64,000 nt of DNA. Origin: an uncultured Alphaproteobacteria bacterium. Lineage in GTDB: Bacteria > Pseudomonadota > Alphaproteobacteria > Micavibrionales > CSBR16-224. Under the pieces are notes generated by a model. The model saw only the letters and a program-made list of their open reading frames with translations, was not told the DNA's origin and made no database searches. How positions within the stretch are numbered: position 1 is the stretch's first letter; the number at the start of each line of letters is the position of its first letter. Shown here one piece after another: positions 48,178-57,953 of this stretch. The stretch is from the NCBI GenBank assembly GCA_950054485.1, contig CATLPD010000002.1, positions 62,001 to 126,000 of the forward strand. The letters run 5' to 3'. Made by a program: the position numbers and the translations under genes.

Positions 48178-49143
48178 TTAAATGCTTGGAATCGAAGTGT
48201 TTATGATTGTCGGCAGCCGGTTTGGGGTTTGCGAATTCGGATCAACCGTTAGATCCGCGCTAAGGGCAGCGGCATAGATATTGTCAGTATTACCAAATTT
48301 TTCCGGGTCTTCATTAAAGTCATCAATTGCCTTAACTATCGTCTCATAGCAATTATCATACTCAGGAAGCAGGTGGTTATTGACCTGACCGAAATACCTG
48401 TAGCTTGCAAATAGATGCAAGAAATCTATGCGGCGTCGAAGGTCTTGTGGATCAGTGGCCATGCTCAGGATATGGAGGCTGGCTGCATAATCCGCACGCT
48501 GTTCATCTTCGCCCACAGGGCAATGTGCTTTTTCATGCTCGCTTGCGAATTCAGCAAAATAGGGCCCAAAGCTTTCTTGTTCATCTGTAAGGTCAAAAAG
48601 GCCCTGTGGTAAGTCCATCATGTTTGAAAGCCACTCGCGCGCTGTAAAGTTTGAGTCACTTTTGGCTGAAATGCAGAAATTTAAAGTCAGCGGGCTCGTG
48701 TATCCCAGTTCATAGACCTTAAAAGGTGTGGCGGTTACCATACTGTTGCCGGCAGTTGGTGATCTGTAATTAAATGAGTGTTGAGCAAGCGGATTTTGAG
48801 AGTCTACCCTATATATCATTGCGGCAACCGTTGCCATGGCACTTGCCCGCACTGGGTTTATATCAAATTGCATGATAAGACGTTGCCTCATTACCTGAGA
48901 GAAGCCTGACATCATAGCTATTTCTTGTTCATAACTGAGCGTTTCAATATCAGGGAAGCGTTCGTTTTTAATATTTTGATATATTTCAGCAGCTTCAGAT
49001 TGACTGATGGCTATATGCTCCATGTCTTCGCCGCCCCACGGTGGGGTGATGAACCCGCGCGATTGTGCTAGTGCAGGCGTGGAAGATGCCAGTGCAAGGC
49101 CAGCGAACACGCTGCTGAGTGCTTTTAATTTATGTTTTTTCAT
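48178..49143 (-). CDS. Secreted putative metallopeptidase-like protein, paralogue 4
   Basis: Signal peptide 'MKKHKLKALSSVFAGLALASSTPALAQ'; 'SEHEKAHCPVGEDEQRADYAASLHIL'. Confidence 0.8.
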   Translation of the reverse strand: MKKHKLKALSSVFAGLALASSTPALAQSRGFITPPWGGEDMEHIAISQSEAAEIYQNIKNERFPDIETLSYEQEIAMMSGFSQVMRQRLIMQFDINPVRASAMATVAAMIYRVDSQNPLAQHSFNYRSPTAGNSMVTATPFKVYELGYTSPLTLNFCISAKSDSNFTAREWLSNMMDLPQGLFDLTDEQESFGPYFAEFASEHEKAHCPVGEDEQRADYAASLHILSMATDPQDLRRRIDFLHLFASYRYFGQVNNHLLPEYDNCYETIVKAIDDFNEDPEKFGNTDNIYAAALSADLTVDPNSQTPNRLPTIINTSIPSI

Positions 49144-49204
49144 AGAACGTCTTTTTTTATAAGCCTGAAAATAATACCACAGAGCTTAAGTTATGTAAAT
49201 AAAA

Positions 49205-49224
49205 ATTGCATTAATCGTTGCAGG
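49205..49224 (+). promoter_or_regulatory. Repeated TTGCA element (ATTGCATT-N4-GTTGCAGG) upstream of prpD
   Basis: TTGCA at 49206-49210 and 49218-49222, 12-bp period, resembling the ScfR/PccR-type TTTGCAAA-N4-TTTGCAAA layout. Confidence 0.4.
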
Positions 49225-49236
49225 TTGGCTCTTTTC

Positions 49237-49267
49237 AGGATAGATTGATATGTAAGTAGTCTATCCT
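49237..49267. promoter_or_regulatory. Perfect 8-bp inverted repeat upstream of prpD
   Basis: AGGATAGA-N15-TCTATCCT, 31 nt before the prpD ATG. Confidence 0.5.
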
Positions 49268-49298
49268 TGATTAAAAATCACATAAATAAAGAGCAAAC

Positions 49299-50807
49299 AT
49301 GAAAAACCATACAGTCAGAGTCTATCCTGAATCCAAGCAGCTAAAAAAAGAAGAACAACTTGCCTGGAAAATGGCAGAGGTCGCTGTCGATAAAGTTGCT
49401 GTTGATGATGATGTTCAGGATATGGTGATCAATCGCATGATCGACAATGCCGCAGTCGCTGTCGCATCTTTAAATCGCGGGCCTGTTGTGACAGCAAGGG
49501 CGCAGGCATTGGGGCATATCAAACCTGGCGCGGCCCGTGTATTCGGGTTGCCGGCCAGCCAATCTGTCAGCGCGGAATGGGCGGCATGGGCGAATGGCAC
49601 GGCTGTGCGCGAACTGGATTATCATGATACATATCTTGCCGCAGATTATTCGCATCCGGCAGATAATATTCCACCCATACTGGCGGTGGCGCAACAGCTT
49701 GATAAATCAGGCTATGATTTATTGCGCGGATTGGTGACAGCGTACGAACTGCATATCAATCTGGTAAAGGGCATATGTCTACATAAACACAAAATTGATC
49801 ATATCGCGCATCTTTGTCCTGCGGCGGCTGCAGGTCTGGGCACAATGCTGGGGCTTTCGACCGATCAGATTTATCAGTCAATTCAACAGGCATTACATGT
49901 CAGTTGTACGACACGTCAATCGCGCAAGGGTCAGATTTCAAGCTGGAAGGCTTATGCACCTGCGCATGCCGGTAAGCTCGCGATCGAGGCTGTGGATCGT
50001 TGTATGCGCGGCGAGGGCGCGCCATCACCGATCTATGAAGGTGAAGACAGTGTTATCGCCTGGATGCTGGATGGTAAGGATGCGGAATATACGGTTCCAC
50101 TTCCGGGCAAAGGTGAATCGAAACGTGCAATCATGGAATCCTATACCAAGGAACATTCTGCTGAATATCAAAGTCAGGCGTTGATTGATTTGGCGGCGCG
50201 GATGGGCAAGAAAATCGATAATTTTGATGATATCGCCGAGGTTATGATCCATACCAGTCACCATACACACTATGTGATTGGAACGGGTGCGAATGATCCG
50301 CAGAAAATGGACCCGACGGCCAGCCGCGAGACCTTGGACCATTCGATCATGTATATTTTTGCGGTTGCGCTGCAAGACGGCGAATGGCACCACGTCAAAT
50401 CATATGCGCCCGAGCGTGCACAGCGCAAAGACACAGTCGATCTGTGGCACAAGATCAAAACCAAAGAAGATCCTGAATGGACCAAGCGCTATCATGATCC
50501 TGATCCTGACAAAAAAGCCTTCGGTGGACGTGTTGAAATCACATTTAAAAACGGTGAAAAGCTGATCGATGAATTGGGCGTTGCGAATGCCCATCCTGCA
50601 GGCGCGCGACCATTTGGCCGCGATGAATATATCAATAAATTCAAAATTTTATCAGAAGGTGTTGTGACAGAACATGAGCAAGATCGTTTCCTGAGCCTTG
50701 TACAGAACCTGCGCAATCTTAACGAAAAAGACGTGAAGAAATTGAATGTAGAAGTTGATTTGCGCGATCTGGACGTCGGTGAAAAAGGAATATTCGATGC
50801 TGTTTAA
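49299..50807 (+). CDS. prpD: MmgE/PrpD-family 2-methylcitrate dehydratase
   Basis: '[43 protein letters not shown]', '[19 protein letters not shown]'. Confidence 0.95.
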   Translation: MKNHTVRVYPESKQLKKEEQLAWKMAEVAVDKVAVDDDVQDMVINRMIDNAAVAVASLNRGPVVTARAQALGHIKPGAARVFGLPASQSVSAEWAAWANGTAVRELDYHDTYLAADYSHPADNIPPILAVAQQLDKSGYDLLRGLVTAYELHINLVKGICLHKHKIDHIAHLCPAAAAGLGTMLGLSTDQIYQSIQQALHVSCTTRQSRKGQISSWKAYAPAHAGKLAIEAVDRCMRGEGAPSPIYEGEDSVIAWMLDGKDAEYTVPLPGKGESKRAIMESYTKEHSAEYQSQALIDLAARMGKKIDNFDDIAEVMIHTSHHTHYVIGTGANDPQKMDPTASRETLDHSIMYIFAVALQDGEWHHVKSYAPERAQRKDTVDLWHKIKTKEDPEWTKRYHDPDPDKKAFGGRVEITFKNGEKLIDELGVANAHPAGARPFGRDEYINKFKILSEGVVTEHEQDRFLSLVQNLRNLNEKDVKKLNVEVDLRDLDVGEKGIFDAV

Positions 50808-51693
50808 AACCGATTTGCCATCCAATAAGCGAAAAGCTTTTAAGAATGCCCTGGCATCGGGAAAGCTGATGCAATTTCCAGGGGCGATGAACCCACTGAC
50901 GGCCAAGCTGATTGAAAACAAAGGCTTTGATGGCGTTTACATTTCGGGTGCTGTCCTATCCGCCGAACTGGGGTTGCCTGATATCGGGCTAACAACCCTC
51001 AGCGAGGTTGCGGGGCGCGGTCATCAAATCGCGCGTGTCACAAATCTGCCGACAATAATTGATATCGATACCGGATTTGGCGAACCGATGAGCGTCGCGC
51101 GTACGGTCCAGCATATGGAAGATGCCGGAATTTGCGCTGTTCATCTGGAAGATCAGCAAAATCCAAAGCGTTGCGGTCATCTTGATAACAAGTCGATTGT
51201 TTCTGTTGATGAAATGTGCCGTAAAGTTAAAACTGCGGCTGAATCCCGTACGGATGAAAATTTTATAATCATGGCGAGAACGGATGCCAAGGCGTCTGAA
51301 GGCATAGATGCCGCAATTGATCGTGCCAAAGCCTATATTGATGCCGGCGCTGATATGATTTTTCCCGAAGCCCTCTGGAGTGAAAAAGAGTTCGAGCAAT
51401 TCCGCGCGGCTGTTGATGTGCCGTTGCTGGCCAATATGACGGAATTTGGCAAGACCGAACTGTTGACGACCAAGCAACTGGAAAATCTGGGCTATAACGT
51501 TGTGATTTATCCTGTAACAACCCTTCGTATTGCGATGGGTGCGGTGGATCGCGGCTTATCTGTTATTAAAGACCAGGGCACGCAATCGCCCTTGGTAGAT
51601 GACATGCAAACGCGGGCAGAGCTTTATGATCTGCTGCGATACGAGGAGTACAATACCTACGATAAAGATATTTTTAACTTTAAGTTGGCATAA
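50797..51693 (+). CDS. prpB: Methylisocitrate lyase
   Basis: '[40 protein letters not shown]', '[17 protein letters not shown]'; ATG at 50797 overlaps prpD. Confidence 0.95.
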   Translation: MLFKTDLPSNKRKAFKNALASGKLMQFPGAMNPLTAKLIENKGFDGVYISGAVLSAELGLPDIGLTTLSEVAGRGHQIARVTNLPTIIDIDTGFGEPMSVARTVQHMEDAGICAVHLEDQQNPKRCGHLDNKSIVSVDEMCRKVKTAAESRTDENFIIMARTDAKASEGIDAAIDRAKAYIDAGADMIFPEALWSEKEFEQFRAAVDVPLLANMTEFGKTELLTTKQLENLGYNVVIYPVTTLRIAMGAVDRGLSVIKDQGTQSPLVDDMQTRAELYDLLRYEEYNTYDKDIFNFKLA

Positions 51694-51805
51694 TAGGGGC
51701 AAATCCTGAGGCAGTTGGCCGACGACGTATTTGCGTCAAATTTAAAAGGGCAAATCCCGACGAAGAAACGGGAAATAAGAGTGTGTAATAATAAAATGGG
51801 GTCAT

Positions 51806-52732
51806 ATGGCTAAACGCCAGTTTAACGACGTATCATTACAGCGTTTGAAAAACGCAATTGCAGGCCTGCCGGGATTGGCGGAATCTTTAAAGGCGCAAAA
51901 AATTTCCCTGCAAAATATTCCTGAAATTCATGTTTTTGGATATGGCAGCCTGCCGGATAAGCCGCATTATGAACCGGATAGCATTACGACAGCCTATTTG
52001 TGGAATTACCGCCGTGATATGTGCTGCGAAAGTGTGCGTTCTGGTACATCAAAATTTAAAGGTCTGACACTTGGCCTTGACCAGGTTGACGGCAGTATCG
52101 TGCCGGGGGCGATTTTGACCTATCAATCACAAACAGCGGAACAGCTGTGCGAAATGCTGGAGGCTTTGGCGAAACGCGAGGTCGTTGAAGAACATCCGAT
52201 CTACCGCTTTGAGATGCTGGAAATTGAAAAAGAAAACGGCAGCAAAGCGATGGCAATTACATGTGTTGCAGACCCGACCAGCCCCGGATATCACGGTGAT
52301 GGCCTGTCATTGTGGGAAACACGCAAATTATCAGATGCTGAACAGGAAGAAGTATCGCTGGAACGTAAAGCGCGCATTATTGCCGAAGCAAATGGTTTTT
52401 ATAACCGATCAGGTATTCACGCGACATCCAAAAGTTATTTTGACAGATATGTCAGAATTCCGATGGAGGAAAACCCGATTTCAACCGACCCGCGCGAATT
52501 AAAGCAATGTTCGGAAGTTGAACGCAAGCGCCGCATTGCTTTGGCACTTGAGCAAAGCTACATGAAAAAACTTGCCATCAAAATTGACGAGCACCGCGAA
52601 ATTCTGCGCGAACGTATGCCAAAACATGTTGAAATTCTGGAGCAGGCCGAGGCCAAACAAATCGAAAGATGGAGACGCCAGCGCCAGAAATCACAGAACA
52701 AATTCAATAAGCCTCCAAAATTCACGAAATAG
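51806..52732 (+). CDS. ChaC-like gamma-glutamylcyclotransferase family protein
   Basis: 'IHVFGYGSLPDKPHYEP', 'LWNYRRDMCCESVRSGT', 'GAILTYQ...LAKREV'. Confidence 0.8.
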   Translation: MAKRQFNDVSLQRLKNAIAGLPGLAESLKAQKISLQNIPEIHVFGYGSLPDKPHYEPDSITTAYLWNYRRDMCCESVRSGTSKFKGLTLGLDQVDGSIVPGAILTYQSQTAEQLCEMLEALAKREVVEEHPIYRFEMLEIEKENGSKAMAITCVADPTSPGYHGDGLSLWETRKLSDAEQEEVSLERKARIIAEANGFYNRSGIHATSKSYFDRYVRIPMEENPISTDPRELKQCSEVERKRRIALALEQSYMKKLAIKIDEHREILRERMPKHVEILEQAEAKQIERWRRQRQKSQNKFNKPPKFTK

Positions 52733-52799
52733 CGCCCAGAGCCTTGTGAAAACAGGGATAAGCTATTATTATCTCTGTTGAAGAATAGGGAGGAAATAA

Positions 52800-53573
52800 G
52801 TGTTTCATTTTAAAGGGATTATGCAGATTTTAAATCTGAAAGTAGCTGTCGTTTCGGTTATGGCGGTTATATCGACATATCTTTGTATAAAATACCAGAT
52901 CATGGCTGATTTTCCGCTGACGATTATAGCTACGGCTATTATTTTCCCCGTTGTTTTCTCGATTGGTGGAGCTTACAAGCGCCGTGAAAAAGCGCTGGAT
53001 CATTACGGCAAGTTGAAAGCGCACGGGCGCGCGATTTTCTTTGCAGCGCGTGATTGGATGGCAGATGCAGATGATGCCAGCCTGCAACGCATCAAAGACG
53101 AGATGACAAATCTGTTTAACAATTGCCGAGGCCTTTTCACCAAACCTGTTTCAGAAATGCGCGATAACGAAGACGCTGTTTATAAATCGTTTTCGAACCT
53201 GTCACGTATTATCCGCGAAGAACTAAGAGATAAGGGCCTTGCCAGCGGTGAAGTATCGCGCTGTAACCAGTTCCTCAGCAAAATGTTTGCTGATTTTGAA
53301 ATGGTGAAACATATATACCAGTACCGTACGCCGCAATCTTTGCGCTCATTCAGTGATTTCTTTATCACTTTACTGCCTATAATTTACGGGCCGTACTTTG
53401 CGGAAATTGCGCAGGAATTTTCACCCTCAATGACCTATGTTATGCCTGTACTCTTTACCGTTGTGCTGGTATCTTTGGACAATATTCAGGAACACCTTGA
53501 AAATCCGTTTGACGAAGTTGGCGAAGATGACGTCATGATCAATACGGATAAATTCATCGAAAGATTATATTAG
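52800..53573 (+). CDS. Membrane protein of unknown function
   Basis: TM segments at both ends; GTG start; no family recognised. Confidence 0.65.
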   Translation: MFHFKGIMQILNLKVAVVSVMAVISTYLCIKYQIMADFPLTIIATAIIFPVVFSIGGAYKRREKALDHYGKLKAHGRAIFFAARDWMADADDASLQRIKDEMTNLFNNCRGLFTKPVSEMRDNEDAVYKSFSNLSRIIREELRDKGLASGEVSRCNQFLSKMFADFEMVKHIYQYRTPQSLRSFSDFFITLLPIIYGPYFAEIAQEFSPSMTYVMPVLFTVVLVSLDNIQEHLENPFDEVGEDDVMINTDKFIERLY

Positions 53574-53585
53574 GGAGAAAACAAA

Positions 53586-54713
53586 ATGACTGAAATCTAC
53601 AAAGGCCTTGCAGGTGTTACGGTAGACGAAACGACAATCTCGACGATCAATGTCGAACAGTCAACACTTATGTATCGTGGTTATCCTGTACAGGAATTGG
53701 CCAAAAACTGCCGTTTTGAAGAAGTCGCATTTCTGTTATGGCATGGTGAATTACCAACAACCGAACAACTGAAAACCTTTGAAAAAGCCGAGCGTCAAAA
53801 GCGGGCGATTTCAGAAGATTTGATTGATGTGCTGCGCAAATTTAGAAAAGATGCGCACCCAATGGACACTTTGCGTACAGCGATAAGTTTTATCGGCACA
53901 CAAGACCCGCGCTGGGATGATAGCTGTCCGGAAGGCCTGCTGGAAAAAGCGTTGAATATGATGGCAAAAATCCCGACGATTATCGCAGCTGACCATCGCT
54001 TGCGTCACGGGCAGGAGCCGATTGCACCGCGCGATGATTTAACTATGGCCGAAAACTTTTTCAACATGTATTTCGGTGAAGTGCCGGCCCCATCTGTTGT
54101 CAAAGCCTTTGATGCATCGCTGACATTTTATGCCGAGCACAGCTTTAATGCTTCAACCTTTACGGCGCGTACAATCGTATCTTCATTATCGGATATCTAC
54201 AGCGGCGTGACAGGTGCGATCGGATCGCTAAAAGGCGCGTTGCATGGCGGCGCGAACGAGGCTGTTATGCATACGTTGCTGTCAATCGGCAGCGCTGACA
54301 AAGCCGAAGCCTGGATGCGTGAGCAAATAGCAAACAAGAATCTTGTTATGGGCTTTGGTCACCGTGTTTATAAAAATGGCGACAGCCGTGTGCCATATAT
54401 GACAGAGATTTATCACGAGGTCGCCAAAGAACTGGACGGTCAAAAATGGGTCGAGATGACAAATGTCATGAATAAAATTATGGTCGATGAAAAGGGCATA
54501 CACCCAAATCTTGATTTTCCTGTGGGGCCGACATACTACATGATGGGCTTTGATATTCCTGTTTTTACACCTATCTTCGTCATGAGCCGTATTACCGGCT
54601 GGACAGCCCATATTATGGAGCAACTGGCCAACAACAAGCTGGTTCGCCCGCTCAGTAAGTATACAGGCCACTCTCAACGATCAGTACTCCCATTGGAGAA
54701 GCGAGCAGCATAA
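53586..54713 (+). CDS. prpC: Citrate/2-methylcitrate synthase
   Basis: 'YRGYPVQELAKNCRFEEVAFLLWHGELPT', 'GALHGGANEAVM', 'VMGFGHRVYKNGDSR'; location in prp cluster. Confidence 0.92.
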   Translation: MTEIYKGLAGVTVDETTISTINVEQSTLMYRGYPVQELAKNCRFEEVAFLLWHGELPTTEQLKTFEKAERQKRAISEDLIDVLRKFRKDAHPMDTLRTAISFIGTQDPRWDDSCPEGLLEKALNMMAKIPTIIAADHRLRHGQEPIAPRDDLTMAENFFNMYFGEVPAPSVVKAFDASLTFYAEHSFNASTFTARTIVSSLSDIYSGVTGAIGSLKGALHGGANEAVMHTLLSIGSADKAEAWMREQIANKNLVMGFGHRVYKNGDSRVPYMTEIYHEVAKELDGQKWVEMTNVMNKIMVDEKGIHPNLDFPVGPTYYMMGFDIPVFTPIFVMSRITGWTAHIMEQLANNKLVRPLSKYTGHSQRSVLPLEKRAA

Positions 54714-56276
54714 ATGACAGATACAACAGAAACAAAAACCGATATGCATCATCTTAATGCGCGGACACTTAAGCCCGAGGATTTTGATAGGGTTAAAAAT
54801 CTGACAGCAGATGTTTATCCTGAACTGGGGGCGTGGACAAAGGATGAATTCGAGTTTCTTATCTCGTCTTTTCCCGAAGGGCAAATCTGTATCGAAGATA
54901 ACGACAAGATCGTCGCTGCAGCCTTTGCCATTATTGTGGATTATTCCAAATGGAATGATCGTCATACCTATGAACAAATAACAGACAACTGTAAATTTAC
55001 GACCCATGATAACAACGGCGATACCTTGTATGGCGTTGATGTTTTCGTGGCGCCTGAATACAGAGGCCTTCGTTTGGGGCGCCGTCTGTATGATATGCGC
55101 AAGGAGATTTGCCACAATTTGAATCTGCGCGCTATTATTGTGGGCGGACGTATTCCGGGATATGGGCAGCACGCCAAAGATATGAAGCCGCAGCAGTACG
55201 TTAAAAAAGTCAAGGAGCGCGAGCTGCATGACCCGATCTTGACCTTCCAACTGGCAAACGGTTTTCACGTGCGCCGCGTTTCAAAGAACTACCTTAAGGA
55301 AGATGAAGCCTCGCGTGGATATGCAACTTTGCTGGAATGGCTGAATATCTATTATGAAGACGAGGCTGATCAGGATGAGCGCAAAATCTTCAAGCGCGAA
55401 AGCTCGAAAGTCAGAGTCGGCTTGGTACAATGGCAGATGCGCACATTAGAAAGCGTTGATAGTTTTCTGGAGCAAATTGAATATTTCGTCGATGCCATAT
55501 CCGATTATGAATCAGATGTGATCTTATTTCCTGAGTTCGTAAACGGCGCGTTGCTGCAGCCTTTTAATGATTTGCCAGAGCACGAGGCGGTGAGGAAGCT
55601 CGCGGAACATACCGAAAAAATCAGACAAAGAATGGTCGATCTAGCGATTTCTTATAATATCAACATCATCAGCGGTACAATGCCCGAATATAAAAATGGT
55701 GAGTTGCGTAACGTTGCTTATCTTTGCCGACGTGATGGAACGTGGGAGCAGCAGTATAAAATCCATGCGACGCCTTTCGAGCGCGAGCGCTGGGGCATGA
55801 AAGAGGGCAGCGATATCCGTGTATTTGAAACGGATTTCGGCACCATTGGTATTTTGATTTGCTATGACGTTGAGTTTCCCGAACTTGGACGTATCTTGGG
55901 CGAACAGGAAATGGATATTTTGTTTGTACCATTTTGGACGGACACAAAGAACGGATATCAACGCGTTCGATATTGTGCACAGGCCCGTGCGATTGAAAAC
56001 GAATGCTATGTTGTTTTAACCGGATCAACAGGTAATTTGCCGATTGTGAAAAACATGGATATTCAATATTCGCAAAGTGCGATATTAACGCCGTCGGATT
56101 TCATGTTCCCACATGATTGTATTGCGGCCGAGGCAACGCCAAACACTGAAATGACCCTGATTGCGGACCTTGATCTTGATGATCTGACGGAATTGCATGA
56201 AAAAGGTGCAGTGCGAAACAGAAAAGACCGTCGCCTTGATCTTTACGACATCAAGGTTAATTTGCCTGAAAAATAA
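54714..56276 (+). CDS. GNAT acetyltransferase-carbon-nitrogen hydrolase fusion
   Basis: GNAT 'VDVFVAPEYRGLRLGRRLYDMRKEIC' followed by nitrilase-type 'FPEFVNG', 'GILICYDVEFPELGR'. Confidence 0.93.
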   Translation: MTDTTETKTDMHHLNARTLKPEDFDRVKNLTADVYPELGAWTKDEFEFLISSFPEGQICIEDNDKIVAAAFAIIVDYSKWNDRHTYEQITDNCKFTTHDNNGDTLYGVDVFVAPEYRGLRLGRRLYDMRKEICHNLNLRAIIVGGRIPGYGQHAKDMKPQQYVKKVKERELHDPILTFQLANGFHVRRVSKNYLKEDEASRGYATLLEWLNIYYEDEADQDERKIFKRESSKVRVGLVQWQMRTLESVDSFLEQIEYFVDAISDYESDVILFPEFVNGALLQPFNDLPEHEAVRKLAEHTEKIRQRMVDLAISYNINIISGTMPEYKNGELRNVAYLCRRDGTWEQQYKIHATPFERERWGMKEGSDIRVFETDFGTIGILICYDVEFPELGRILGEQEMDILFVPFWTDTKNGYQRVRYCAQARAIENECYVVLTGSTGNLPIVKNMDIQYSQSAILTPSDFMFPHDCIAAEATPNTEMTLIADLDLDDLTELHEKGAVRNRKDRRLDLYDIKVNLPEK

Positions 56277-56280
56277 CGAT

Positions 56281-57186
56281 TTAAGCTGCTTTGTCGCGGG
56301 CGATTTTTTCCGGTTGCGGCTGATTTACCATGTCATGATATTTCTGTTTCAAATCCTGCACGACAGGGTGGTCCTGATAATTAATATCATCAATGGCACC
56401 GACCGGTATTACTTCGGCTGCTGTACCCGTCAAGAAACAACCTTCGAAAGTAGCCAGCTCGTCAGGCATAATTGCGCGTTCGATCAGCTTGTAGCCATTA
56501 TCTTTTGCAATTTTAATTACGGTCTGGCGCGTAATACCGTTTAGAAAGCAATCCGGCGTTGGTGTATGAATTTCATTATCACGGTTAACAAAGAAAATAT
56601 TTGATCCGGTGGCTTCGGCGACTTGCCCCCTGTAATCCAACATCAAAGCATCATCATAACCCGCTGATTCTGCTGTATGTTTTGATAGTGTGCAAATCAT
56701 ATAAAGTCCGCAGGCTTTGGCATGTACAGGTGCGCTTTCAGATGCCGGACGGCGCCATTTAGATGTTTGGAGGCGTAATCCGCGGCCTTCTTCCTTACCC
56801 TTGGCATAGCTGAGGTTTCCCCAAGCCGCCACAGCAACATGAATGGTCGCACGCTGTGATGAAATCGCCATCATTTCACTGCCACGCCATGCCAGTGGTC
56901 TTACATAGGCATTTTTAAGGTTATTGCGCTCGATGACCTGATAACAGATATCGTTTAATTCTTCGACAGAATAGGGGATGTGCATGTCCATGATTTTGCC
57001 GCCATCGATCAGGCGCTGCATATGGTCTGTCAGTTTGAAAATAGAACCATTATAGGCGCGCATACCTTCGAATACGCCACTGCCATAATGCAAAGCATGG
57101 GTTAGGAAATGGACTTTGGCATCTTTCCAGTCTACAAACTTTCCATCCATCCATATTTCACCTTCTAAACTGTCATATCCCGCCAT
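56281..57186 (-). CDS. ilvE: Branched-chain amino acid aminotransferase
   Basis: 'THALHYGSGVFEGMRAY', 'ALMLDYRGQVAEATGSNIFFV'. Confidence 0.95.
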   Translation of the reverse strand: MAGYDSLEGEIWMDGKFVDWKDAKVHFLTHALHYGSGVFEGMRAYNGSIFKLTDHMQRLIDGGKIMDMHIPYSVEELNDICYQVIERNNLKNAYVRPLAWRGSEMMAISSQRATIHVAVAAWGNLSYAKGKEEGRGLRLQTSKWRRPASESAPVHAKACGLYMICTLSKHTAESAGYDDALMLDYRGQVAEATGSNIFFVNRDNEIHTPTPDCFLNGITRQTVIKIAKDNGYKLIERAIMPDELATFEGCFLTGTAAEVIPVGAIDDINYQDHPVVQDLKQKYHDMVNQPQPEKIARDKAA

Positions 57187-57254
57187 TTTTAAACTCCCTA
57201 ATTCAGCTTATAACAATATTAGGAAATCTCTCAATTTTATGCTAGCCATATATT

Positions 57255-57953
57255 ATGGTTTTAAACGCAAAAAATCTGGCAGAGGTGCCACAGATTCTGG
57301 TCATCGATGATGACAAGCGTCTGCGCGACCTGTTGTTCAAATATTTGGGTACACAGGGATGTCTGGTAATATGCGCTGAAAATGCAGCCGAGGCTGAAGA
57401 ATATCTGAAAAGATTTGTATTCGATATGGTGGTTATCGACGTGATGATGCCGGGTGAGAGCGGTATTGAGTTTACGCGCCGCATAAAGCCGGAATATCAA
57501 AATCTGCCGTTTCTGATGTTAACCGCACGTGCCGAGACCGAGGCCCGCATCGAAGGGCTGGAAGCCGGCGTTGATGATTATTTGTCGAAGCCTTTCGAGC
57601 CGAAAGAGCTGTGGCTGCGTATTCAGGCGATCTTGCGCCGCAGTGCGGCCCTGAAGCCGTCTAAGAGTAATAAGATTGGTGAATATACATTTGATGCTGA
57701 AATGCGTACCCTTGAAAGCGATGACAGGCAGATTACGCTGACGGAATCAGAAACGCTTTTATTAAAATTTATGCATAATAAGGCTGGCGAAACTGTTGAC
57801 CGCTATGAATTAGCTGAGGGGTTGGGCCTTGATTCAAACGAGCGTACGGTCGATGTTCAAATCACGCGCCTTCGTAAGAAAATGGAAGCAGACCCCAAAA
57901 CACCGCGATATCTTCAGACCGTTCGCGGTAAAGGCTATGTGTTGAGGGTCTAA
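57255..57953 (+). CDS. OmpR-family response regulator
   Basis: REC 'DMVVIDVMMPGESGIEFTRRI' plus winged helix 'RTVDVQITRLRKKMEADPKTPRYLQTVRGKGYVL'. Confidence 0.95.
   Translation: MVLNAKNLAEVPQILVIDDDKRLRDLLFKYLGTQGCLVICAENAAEAEEYLKRFVFDMVVIDVMMPGESGIEFTRRIKPEYQNLPFLMLTARAETEARIEGLEAGVDDYLSKPFEPKELWLRIQAILRRSAALKPSKSNKIGEYTFDAEMRTLESDDRQITLTESETLLLKFMHNKAGETVDRYELAEGLGLDSNERTVDVQITRLRKKMEADPKTPRYLQTVRGKGYVLRV

Noticed and set aside
44910-49143. Array as a bacteriocin, CRISPR-like or phage defence island
   Set aside because: Proteins carry Sec signal peptides and no nuclease or immunity signatures; flanking genes are housekeeping (ychF, prpD).
52751-52775. CAGGGATAA...TTATCTCTG hairpin after the ChaC-like gene
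   Set aside because: Contains a G-T pair and no U tract; could be a weak intercistronic hairpin but support is insufficient.
54681-55268. 195-aa minus-strand ORF
   Set aside because: Antisense to the well-supported GNAT-nitrilase fusion gene; no family features.
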